Assembly: GCA_041725895.1 (NCBI GenBank) | Contig: JBGRQA010000014.1 | Span: 1-64,000, forward strand | Direction: 5' to 3' | Source: JBGRQA01 sp041725895 | Lineage (GTDB): Bacteria > Bacteroidota > Bacteroidia > Bacteroidales > Marinifilaceae | DNA: 64,000 nucleotides | Shown: in pieces, positions 18,511 to 25,807 of the stretch | Position numbering within the stretch: the first letter of the stretch is position 1 | How the letters are laid out: every line of letters begins with the position of its first letter | Made by a program: the position numbers and the translations under genes | Notes under the pieces: generated by a model | Seen by the model: the letters and a program-made list of their open reading frames with translations, nothing else | Database searches by the model: none | Told to the model about the DNA's origin: nothing

Positions 18511-21500
18511 TTATTCTATCACCACCTCGTCAACAAACAACCAGGCATCGTTGCCCGCACCGCTATGCCATTCAGGCAGTTTCCCGAAATTCTCCGCTAC
18601 TATTTTCACAAACCTGCTTCGCTGCTTCGAAAATTCATGACTTACCCTTCTCACCCCAATATTCAAATGATCCTGTGGTTCGTTATTCCCGGACTCATTA
18701 ACGGTTCGGAAGGTCTTTCCATCATCGGACAGTGCAAATTGAATACGGCGAGGAGGAAAGATCCACGATCCGGTATTCTGTAGATAACTTAAAGTAATTC
18801 GGTTTAGGGGTACTCTTCGCCCCAAATCGATTACCATTTCCAGATTGTTCCCATTGAATCCCGTCCAATTGCCATCCCCAAAATTATCGCTTCCTCTCAC
18901 TCCATCCAGCAAAGCAAAATCGCCTGTCTTGTTGTAGGGAGCAGAGGCCTCGGTTCGTTCAATTATTTGAGGATATTTCCTACCGGGTTCATGAGTAATG
19001 GCCCGGATAAATTCTTCCTTTAGCTCCAAACTGGGCTGCATTCCTTTCTTAAAAGCTTTGGCTTTAAGCTCCAGGCTATGATTCAACACAATGGGCTTCA
19101 GGTACCGGAACGATTTTCGACTCGGCTCGCTTCCATCCAGGGTATAGAAAATTTCTGCACCGGGAGTATTGCAGGCCAGCTCCGTCAACATTCTGGAACC
19201 GAAAATCCGTCCCTTGTTTACAACATAGGGTAGCATCACCCTCCTGGCATCAATGGCTTCCATTCGATTCTCCTCTTCAATAAAAGACTGGGGGCGATTT
19301 TCCAATCGTCTCCCCCACTTTTTGTTGGGCTGAGCTCCCATCTCAAATTCCAGAATCCCTCCGGCCAGAATATCTTCGTGCAGCAGAAAACTATTGGAAT
19401 ACGCCTCCCCATTCAGCTGCACTTTCTGAATGTATTTATTCTCTCGACTTACCTGCTTAGCCTTTATCACAAACTGATTCCCATTTTCCAAATTGATTGT
19501 GGTTTCCGGGAACAATGGAGTTCCAATGGCATACTCATTACTCCCGGGACAAACCGGATAGAATCCCATTGCACTCATCACATACCAGGCAGACATTTGC
19601 CCACAATCCTCATTCCCACACAATCCATCAGGCCGATGGGTATACAGCGAATCCATGATCTGATGCACCCGCTCCTGGGTTTTCCAGGGAGCGCCGGCAT
19701 AATTGTACAGGTAGGCCACATGATGACTGGGTTCGTTACCATGGGCATACATCCCAATCAAACCCGAAACATCCGGTGTATGCGCATTGTCGATAACCGA
19801 CGATTGAGAAAACAATTGGCCCAGCTTATCGATTAGCTGTTGCGATCCCCCCAACAATGCTGTAAATCCTTCAATATCCTGGGGGACGAAAAAGCTGTAC
19901 TGCCACGAATTGCCTTCGGTGAAATCGCCCCCTCCCAAAACAGAGGTGGACGCAGGATCAAATTCCTCTCTCCAATTGCCGTTGGCGCTTCTTCCCCGCA
20001 TAAAACCGGATTCCTTATCGTACAGGTTCTTATAGTACTGTGCCCTCTGAATAAAAAGCAGGTAATCCTCCTCTTCCCCCAGCTCCCTGGCCATTTGAGC
20101 AATGCACCAGTCGTCGTAGGCATACTCCAGCACTTTGGACACGGAGTTTCCCTCCCTTTCCATGGGGATGAATTCATATTTCTTGTACCAGTTCAAACCA
20201 CGATCCTCTCTCATTGCACTGGCCTTAATTGCCTCGTAGGCTTTCTCCACATCGAAACCGCGAATCCCTTTCAAATATGCATCCACAATTACGGGGACGG
20301 AGTGGTAGCCAATCATGGTTCCCGTTTCATTGGCCGCCAGTTCCCAGATGGGCAACTGACCGCTTTCCGCATATTTGGAAAGCAGAGAATTGATCAGGTC
20401 CACCGTCCGCTCCTCCTGCACAAGGGTGAACAAGGGATGAGTGGCCCGAAAGGTATCCCAGAGAGAGAAGATGGTATATTGATCATTTCGCGAATTGCGA
20501 TGCACTTCTCCATCCATTCCCCGGTAGCTGCCATCCACATCGCTGAAAAGATTCGGCGCCAAAAAGGAATGGTAAAGGGCGGTGTAGAAAATCGCTGCCT
20601 GTTCGGGCTGCGCCCCTTTGACCTGGATTCTGTTTAGCTCCTGATTCCACTGCTCCACGGCCTTTTTCCGGGTAGACTCAAAATCCCAGCCGGGTAGCTC
20701 GGCTTTCATATTCTTGCGGGCTCCCTCAATGCTAACGGCGGAGATTCCCACCTTCACCAGCACCTGTGATTCCTGGCGGGCATCGAAGCGGAACCAGGCC
20801 TTTAGGCCTTTTCCCCCGGCAACCTTGCCCTCAACTTCCTCCTCATCTTTCACCAAAGCAAACTTTTGGAAGGGCTTCGAAAACTCAAGAGCGAAAAACA
20901 GCTGTTGGTGATTGGCCCAGCCCATGGATTTCCGGTAGCCAACCACCTCACGATCGTTGATAACTTCCACCCGGGCAGACTGAACCCTGTCGGGCCCCAA
21001 ACCATGCAGCAAATCAAGTATCACATTGGCCTGGTCTGTTTCCGGGAAGGAATAACGATGCAAACCTACCCGCTGACTTGCGGTCAATTCCACCTTTACT
21101 TCGTAATCAGCCAATTCCACGGAGTAGAATCCTGCCCGGGCAACCTCCTTTTCATGAGAAAAACGGGATCGATATCCTTCCTCCGGATGGCTTTCACTTC
21201 CGGGATGAATTTGAGGTTTGCCTACCGTAGGCATCAAAAGAACATCGCCGTAATCGATAGAACCGGTCCCACTTAGATGAGTATGTGAAAACCCGATAAT
21301 CGTAGAATCAGAGTAATGATATCCGGAACAGGCATCCCAACCGGACACACGGGTATCGGGACTCAATTGCACCATTCCAAAAGGCAAACTTACCCCGGGA
21401 TAGGTATGCCCATGCCCATCGGTTCCAATCATGGGATCAACCCTGGAAGCCAAATCAATTTCTTCGTACTGTCGATTTGCAATACACGCACTCAAACCAA

Positions 21501-21543
21501 CACAAACCAGCAGGGCAAAAAAGACCGGATTCTTAAATTTCAT
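18511..21543 (-). CDS. GH92 family alpha-mannosidase with chitobiase-C and F5/8C tail
   Basis: A 1010-aa lipoprotein (CVGLSAC lipobox) of glycoside hydrolase family 92, calcium-dependent inverting exo-alpha-mannosidases. Family signatures: VDPMIGTDGHGHTYPGVSLP at the mature N-terminus, HGNEPSHHVAYLYNYAGAPW, and GNEDCGQMSAW with the catalytic acid Glu645. The GH92 part spans about 30-745. It is followed by a chitobiase-C-like sandwich (about 760-845, IFYTLDGSEPSRKS) and an F5/8 type C domain (about 860-1008). GH92 members cut alpha-1,2, 1,3, 1,4 or 1,6-linked mannose from N-glycans or mannan; the linkage cannot be told here. It is the first gene of the operon and has the CTACA array upstream. 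Confidence 0.95.
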   Translation of the reverse strand: MKFKNPVFFALLVCVGLSACIANRQYEEIDLASRVDPMIGTDGHGHTYPGVSLPFGMVQLSPDTRVSGWDACSGYHYSDSTIIGFSHTHLSGTGSIDYGDVLLMPTVGKPQIHPGSESHPEEGYRSRFSHEKEVARAGFYSVELADYEVKVELTASQRVGLHRYSFPETDQANVILDLLHGLGPDRVQSARVEVINDREVVGYRKSMGWANHQQLFFALEFSKPFQKFALVKDEEEVEGKVAGGKGLKAWFRFDARQESQVLVKVGISAVSIEGARKNMKAELPGWDFESTRKKAVEQWNQELNRIQVKGAQPEQAAIFYTALYHSFLAPNLFSDVDGSYRGMDGEVHRNSRNDQYTIFSLWDTFRATHPLFTLVQEERTVDLINSLLSKYAESGQLPIWELAANETGTMIGYHSVPVIVDAYLKGIRGFDVEKAYEAIKASAMREDRGLNWYKKYEFIPMEREGNSVSKVLEYAYDDWCIAQMARELGEEEDYLLFIQRAQYYKNLYDKESGFMRGRSANGNWREEFDPASTSVLGGGDFTEGNSWQYSFFVPQDIEGFTALLGGSQQLIDKLGQLFSQSSVIDNAHTPDVSGLIGMYAHGNEPSHHVAYLYNYAGAPWKTQERVHQIMDSLYTHRPDGLCGNEDCGQMSAWYVMSAMGFYPVCPGSNEYAIGTPLFPETTINLENGNQFVIKAKQVSRENKYIQKVQLNGEAYSNSFLLHEDILAGGILEFEMGAQPNKKWGRRLENRPQSFIEEENRMEAIDARRVMLPYVVNKGRIFGSRMLTELACNTPGAEIFYTLDGSEPSRKSFRYLKPIVLNHSLELKAKAFKKGMQPSLELKEEFIRAITHEPGRKYPQIIERTEASAPYNKTGDFALLDGVRGSDNFGDGNWTGFNGNNLEMVIDLGRRVPLNRITLSYLQNTGSWIFPPRRIQFALSDDGKTFRTVNESGNNEPQDHLNIGVRRVSHEFSKQRSRFVKIVAENFGKLPEWHSGAGNDAWLFVDEVVIE

Positions 21544-21584
21544 AGCTAAACTTTTTCAATGTAATGTCAATTATTGAACACCAA

Positions 21585-21678
21585 CAAAGCTACCCAGAAC
21601 CCCACAACAACACCATTCTATTAATCCCTACAATTTATCTACACTTGTTTTTTCAGGTATCTACAATTTATCTATACA
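21585..21678 (-). promoter_or_regulatory. GH92 promoter and phased CTACA operator between GH92 and GH97
   Basis: On the minus strand TAGCTTTG (21585-21592) matches the -7 element, with TTG words 12 and 15 bases upstream. Plus-strand CTACA motifs start at 21628, 21639 and 21661, with CTATA at 21672, all on an exact 11-base grid. CTACAATTTATCTA occurs twice, 33 bases apart. Relative to the -7 element the four motifs sit at +43, +54, +76 and +87, against +42, +53, +75 and +86 at the PUL1 susC promoter. The site may serve GH97 as well. The remaining part of the gap up to 22007 is AT-rich and contains one weak hairpin (CCCCGGG/CCCGAGG near 21880-21900). Confidence 0.65.
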
Positions 21679-22007
21679 TTTCCCCAATATTCAGTATTAC
21701 GGCACATTACAATAGCAGGCATTAGAATTAATGTTAACAACAATTCTTAAAAGAACTAAACTTTATTCAATATTCCATTTTTCTTTTATTTAATTTTAAG
21801 ATATTATTTTATGGGAAGCAAATTCCTGATCTACCCCCAAACATCCAAACCTTACGATTACCAGCAGAAACAATAGAAAACCCCGGGCATTAACCCGAGG
21901 ATCATATTTTTACAATGAAGTTCGACAAGGGATAGGTAAAATATCCACTAAACAGATCAGAAGAAACAAAGAAACTTTCCTCTACCGAGGAAACACCCTA
22001 TAAACAA

Positions 22008-24104
22008 ATGAATAAAAACGAAACCATGAAAAAAACAAGCTCATTTGCCGGAATAGTGCTTCTGCTGCTTATCCTATCCCAGGCAGCGATAGGTCGCAGT
22101 ATTGCGCAGAAAGTTCAAGTCAACTCTCCCAATGGGAATATTTCTGTAGACTTTGATATTACAACGGGTAGTCCCAGGTATTCCGTATCACTGGGGGAAA
22201 AGCAACTGCTGTCACCCTCAGCAATGGGATTCGATTTTAAGAACCTACCTTCACTGGGAGAGGATCTAAAGATCATACGGGTTGAGGAATTCACCGAGAA
22301 CAGCAGTTGGGAAACAGTATGGGGCGAAAGCAAAACGGTAAGCAACCATTATAATGGTTTGATAATCCATCTTCGCGAAACGAAAGCGCCCCGCCGAAAA
22401 ATGGACATTGAATTCCGGGTCTTTGACGATGGTTTGGGCTTCCGCTACATTATCCCCGAACAGAAAGGGCTGGACAGCCTGAACATCACCTCGGAGCGAA
22501 CGGAATTTGCAATCAAGGGAAATCCAACAACATGGTGGATCCCAGCCGATTTCGAAAGCTATGAGCACTTGTACCGCACCACTTCCCTTTCGGAGGTAGA
22601 AGGAGCTAATACCCCGGTCACCATGCAACGTGCCGATGGAATTTGCCTCAGCATTCATGAAGCGGCCCTGACCAATTACGCCGGAATGACCCTGAAGAGA
22701 AGCTCCCAATCCGAAAACACCTTCGAAAGCAACCTGGTTCCCTGGCCCGACGGGGTGAAGGTAAAAACCAGGGCAGGCATGAAAACGCCCTGGCGTACCA
22801 TCCAGATTGTGAGCAAGCCGAGCGATTTAATTACATCCCATCTGATCCTGAACCTGAACGAACCCAACAAACTGAAAGATGTATCGTGGATTCAGCCCAT
22901 GAAATACGTTGGGGTTTGGTGGGGAATGCACATAGGTACCGAAACCTGGACCATGGGCCCCCGTCACGGAGCCACTACCCAAAACACAAAGCGTTACATT
23001 GATTTCGCAGCCAAACACAACATACAGGCGGTACTGGCCGAAGGTTGGAACACCGGGTGGGAAAACTGGGGGGCCAAAGATGCTTTCGATCAAATTACCC
23101 CCTACGCCGATTTCAACCTCAAGGAAGTGGTGCAATACGGCCAAAAGAAAGGGATTGCCTTTATCGGACACCACGAAACCGGAGGCGATATTCCCAGCTA
23201 CGAAAAGTTTATGGAGAAAGCCTTTCAGCAATACCACGAATTGGGCATACATGCTGTCAAAACCGGGTATGCCGGTGGAATCATCCCAAGAGGTCAGCAC
23301 CACCACGGGCAATGGATGGTGAATCACTACCGAAGAGTGGTGGAAACAGCCGCCAAATACCAGTTAATGGTAGATGCACACGAACCCATCAAGCCTACCG
23401 GAATCCGTCGTACCTACCCCAACATGATGACCCGCGAAGGGGTTCGGGGAATGGAGTGGAATGCCTGGAGTACCGGAAACATTCCCGAACACACCACCAT
23501 ACTCCCCTTTACCCGAATGCTGGCCGGTCCTATCGATTACACGCCGGGCATTTTTGACATCAAATACGAACGTTACAAAAATTCCCGCGTAAAGTGGAAC
23601 TCCAACGACCAGGGCAACAGCCGTGTCCATACTACATTGGCAAAACAGCTGGCCCTCTTTGTAGTGATCTACAGCCCCTTGCAAATGGCAGGCGATCTAC
23701 CAGAGAACTACGAGGGCAACCCGGCCTTCCTGTTCATTTCCGATGTGAAAACCGACTGGGACGAAACACGCGTAATCAATGCGGCCATAGGGGATTACAT
23801 TACCATTGCCCGACGCAATGGTGAGAATTGGTACCTGGGAAGCATTACCGATGAGCACAGCCGAAACCTGGAAGCCAGCCTGGATTTCCTGAAGCCCGGT
23901 ACCCAATACCTGGCCACCATCTACTCCGATTCCGGGAAGACCGACCTGGAGAACAATCCTACGGCCTGCGCCATTACAAAGTACATTGTTTCGGCTAAGG
24001 ATACCCTGCACTTACAACTGACCCAAAGTGGCGGAGCCGCCATTACCTTAGCTCCTGCCACGAAACAGGAGGTAAGGAAAATTGCCCCCTACCCGGCAGA
24101 ATAA
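22008..24104 (+). CDS. GH97 family alpha-glucosidase-type enzyme (SusB-like, inverting subgroup)
   Basis: A 698-aa secreted enzyme of glycoside hydrolase family 97. After the signal peptide (about residues 7-34) come an N-terminal beta-sandwich, a (beta/alpha)8 barrel and a short C-terminal sandwich. Inverting GH97 enzymes such as SusB use three glutamates; here HHET gives Glu390, AHEPIKPTG gives Glu459 and RGMEWNAW gives Glu483, and the last two are 24 residues apart exactly as Glu508 and Glu532 of SusB. The retaining subgroup has a nucleophile Asp in a VDFMD-like strand; here the strand reads VKTGYAGG, without it. So alpha-glucosidase activity is likely. The ATG at 22026 (MKKTSS) is an equally good start. 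It diverges from the GH92 operon. Confidence 0.93.
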   Translation: MNKNETMKKTSSFAGIVLLLLILSQAAIGRSIAQKVQVNSPNGNISVDFDITTGSPRYSVSLGEKQLLSPSAMGFDFKNLPSLGEDLKIIRVEEFTENSSWETVWGESKTVSNHYNGLIIHLRETKAPRRKMDIEFRVFDDGLGFRYIIPEQKGLDSLNITSERTEFAIKGNPTTWWIPADFESYEHLYRTTSLSEVEGANTPVTMQRADGICLSIHEAALTNYAGMTLKRSSQSENTFESNLVPWPDGVKVKTRAGMKTPWRTIQIVSKPSDLITSHLILNLNEPNKLKDVSWIQPMKYVGVWWGMHIGTETWTMGPRHGATTQNTKRYIDFAAKHNIQAVLAEGWNTGWENWGAKDAFDQITPYADFNLKEVVQYGQKKGIAFIGHHETGGDIPSYEKFMEKAFQQYHELGIHAVKTGYAGGIIPRGQHHHGQWMVNHYRRVVETAAKYQLMVDAHEPIKPTGIRRTYPNMMTREGVRGMEWNAWSTGNIPEHTTILPFTRMLAGPIDYTPGIFDIKYERYKNSRVKWNSNDQGNSRVHTTLAKQLALFVVIYSPLQMAGDLPENYEGNPAFLFISDVKTDWDETRVINAAIGDYITIARRNGENWYLGSITDEHSRNLEASLDFLKPGTQYLATIYSDSGKTDLENNPTACAITKYIVSAKDTLHLQLTQSGGAAITLAPATKQEVRKIAPYPAE

Positions 24105-24126
24105 TGCAATAGCCACCAAAGCATAC

Positions 24127-24157
24127 AGCCGCCCCGGAAATTGGTACCGGGGCGGTT
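24127..24157 (+). terminator. Strong GC hairpin after GH97
   Basis: CCGCCCCGG (24129-24137) pairs perfectly with CCGGGGCGG (24147-24155). There is no T-run, but the stem is very stable and lies 25 bases after the stop codon. A second small hairpin, GGGGC/GCCCC, lies near 24249-24265. Confidence 0.6.
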
Positions 24158-24339
24158 CAGCCTCTGGCCAATCTTCCCAAAGAATTTGTTCCACAGCAAC
24201 TTATCATACCTCTCCCCCTGTATCATAAAAAATGTTAAACATTCACCGGGGCACTTTAAGCCCCAAACCTCGCTTTTACAGGGCTTGCAGGAGAAAAGAG
24301 GCACCAACCACCCAACTACCACACCCTCAACCCATTTGC

Positions 24340-24710
24340 AATTGTAAAATAAGAATCGGAACTTCTTACAACAAAATTAAAGGCTCTATCTAATTTGGGA
24401 TTTGCCCATAGAATATTTACACAGACAAATTCTATGTTCCAGATTGCATTAACCTTAATCAAAGCACTTTGGCATTGGCAACGTAGGTGGGGCCCCATAG
24501 ACGAAAAAGGCGTGAAGAACAGAATGCTGTTTAATTCGAGATAATTTTCTCGGGCCTCATTGATTTCGCTTCGCTCTGTAGAGCCGAGGAACGAGGTGAG
24601 TTCATTCTGTTTAGCCTTCGAGTCGCGATGGGTCACCGAGTGCCGTAGCCTTGATTTTTTGTTTCTTTTGTATCAAGACAAAAGAAAGGCCCGTTCGGCT
24701 ATAGAACAAA
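24340..24710. repeat. Probable dispersed intergenic repeat with competing hairpins
   Basis: No gene is apparent in this long gap. Near its right end TTTCTTTTGT (24662-24671) and ACAAAAGAAA (24678-24687) form a perfect 10-base inverted repeat. CTTGAT and ATCAAG, which overlap its loop, can form an alternative stem. The block before it (from about 24530) has GAG/CTC-rich short inverted segments. The style resembles repetitive intergenic DNA seen in related Bacteroidota, but only one copy is in this window, so its repetitive nature is inferred. Confidence 0.35.
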
Positions 24711-24797
24711 GACATAATAAAGAAATACATGGAAAGAAGACACCCACTATTTTCAATTTAATACCAATTCATTAAGTCTAACTTTAATATCAACATT

Positions 24798-25511
24798 ATG
24801 AGTAAGGTAAACGTATGGTTATATGATAACCTGTTGACAGCCGATCCGAATGATTATTTTGGAAAGGTGAAGCCTTTGGGCACATTAAACAACGAGGCCA
24901 TTGCTGATGAGATGATGAAGGAAGGGACAGAATATCAGAAGGAGACTCTTATGGATATCCTCAACCGTAGCGATCGGATCAAGGTCGCCAAACTGGCCGA
25001 AGGGTATAGTATTAACACCGGCGTGTATCACGGCCGTATTGGTGTAAGCGGTGCATTCCACGGGGCCACCGACCGCTTCGATCCGGCGGAACACCGCATT
25101 ATTGCCTCCTTTACCAGCAGTGCCGACCTGCGCCAGGAGCTGAAGAAAACCCAGGTGGAGATTGTGGGAACGGCCACCATCAACCCCGTAATTGGTAAGG
25201 TAGTCGACAGCTTCACCAAGGCCGAGGACAGCACCATTACCCCCAACAATGTGCTTATCATTAGGGGAAGCAAGCTGAAGGTGGTAGGTGAGAGTGAAAG
25301 CAACGGCGTATACCTGGTGAACCAGGAGGACAATACCCGTCACCAGTGCACGCAAATTATTTCCAACGAGCCCAAAGAGCTGGTAGTGATGCTGCCCGCC
25401 CTGGAAGCCGGCAACTATGCCCTTGAGGTGGTAACGCAATACTCCTCGGGCCATATCGTTACCAAGGAACCACGCAGCACTCAATTCGACCAGATCCTGA
25501 TCGTTGAATAG
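24798..25511 (+). CDS. HU-like DNA-binding domain protein with DUF4469 C-terminal domain
   Basis: A 237-aa cytoplasmic protein without signal peptide. The N-terminal half (about 1-125) resembles the HU/IHF-like DNA-binding domain found with DUF4469 in Bacteroidota; MDILNRSDRIKVAKLAEGYSINTGVYHGRIGVSG-type text (quoted in parts: MDILNRSD, then YSINTGVYHGRIGVSG) is characteristic. The C-terminal half (about 130-237) is an Ig-like beta-sandwich (DUF4469) with NNVLIIRGSKLKV and LPALEAGNYALEV. Its role is unknown; a nucleoid-associated or regulatory function is only inferred from the fold. It stands alone, with its own terminator, and is clearly more GC-rich than the DUF4132 gene next to it. Confidence 0.8.
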   Translation: MSKVNVWLYDNLLTADPNDYFGKVKPLGTLNNEAIADEMMKEGTEYQKETLMDILNRSDRIKVAKLAEGYSINTGVYHGRIGVSGAFHGATDRFDPAEHRIIASFTSSADLRQELKKTQVEIVGTATINPVIGKVVDSFTKAEDSTITPNNVLIIRGSKLKVVGESESNGVYLVNQEDNTRHQCTQIISNEPKELVVMLPALEAGNYALEVVTQYSSGHIVTKEPRSTQFDQILIVE

Positions 25512-25534
25512 AGCCAGTGCTGATAAACCTCTAT

Positions 25535-25569
25535 GATCCGGGTAGTCCCAAGGCTATCCGGATTTTTTG
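25535..25569 (+). terminator. Intrinsic terminator after the DUF4469 gene
   Basis: ATCCGGGTAG (25536-25545) pairs with CTATCCGGAT (25554-25563), one wobble, and is followed by a T-run to 25568. Confidence 0.85.
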
Positions 25570-25592
25570 TACCCTGGGGTAGCACTGCCTTG

Positions 25593-25712
25593 GGGGTAGG
25601 GTTACCCCCTTACCGAGGGGTGGGCATACCCCCTTACTGAAGAGTGGGTACACCCCCTTATCGTGGGGTGGGTGTACCCCATTAGCGTGGGGTAGGTACA
25701 CCCCCTTAGCGT
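25593..25712 (+). repeat. Five tandem 24-bp units, most able to form a small hairpin
   Basis: Units start at 25593, 25617, 25641, 25665 and 25689. The consensus is about GGGGTGGGTACACCCCCTTAGCGT. Within each unit GGGGT(G/A) can pair with (C/T)ACCCC around a short loop, followed by an unpaired TTAGCGT-like tail. Unit 1 has GGGGTA/TACCCC where a consensus unit would have GGGGTG/CACCCC, a compensatory change that keeps the stem; unit 3 is the weakest. It lies after a complete terminator, between convergent genes. Confidence 0.85.
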
Positions 25713-25754
25713 GTAGGGTTAATTATCTTCGAATATTGAAGATGACACAGTGTG

Positions 25755-25794
25755 CGTAATATGCCTGTGTTACACCTTCGGCAGGCATATTACG
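25755..25794. terminator. 13-bp perfect inverted repeat between convergent genes
   Basis: CGTAATATGCCTG (25755-25767) and CAGGCATATTACG (25782-25794) form a perfect stem with a 14-base loop. It lies 13 bases beyond the stop of the minus-strand DUF4132 gene and could end its transcription, although no long T-run follows. Confidence 0.5.
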
Positions 25795-25807
25795 TATAGC
25801 TATTGTT

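Noticed and set aside
19840..20637. 265-residue open frame antisense to GH92
   Set aside because: It lies wholly inside a well-supported GH92 gene and has no protein-like motif.
24316..24775. Short open frames in the gap before the HU-like gene
   Set aside because: They overlap hairpin-rich repeat DNA and lack any conserved feature.
25593..25712. 24-bp repeats as a CRISPR array
   Set aside because: The units are directly adjacent with no unique spacers, and no cas gene is present.
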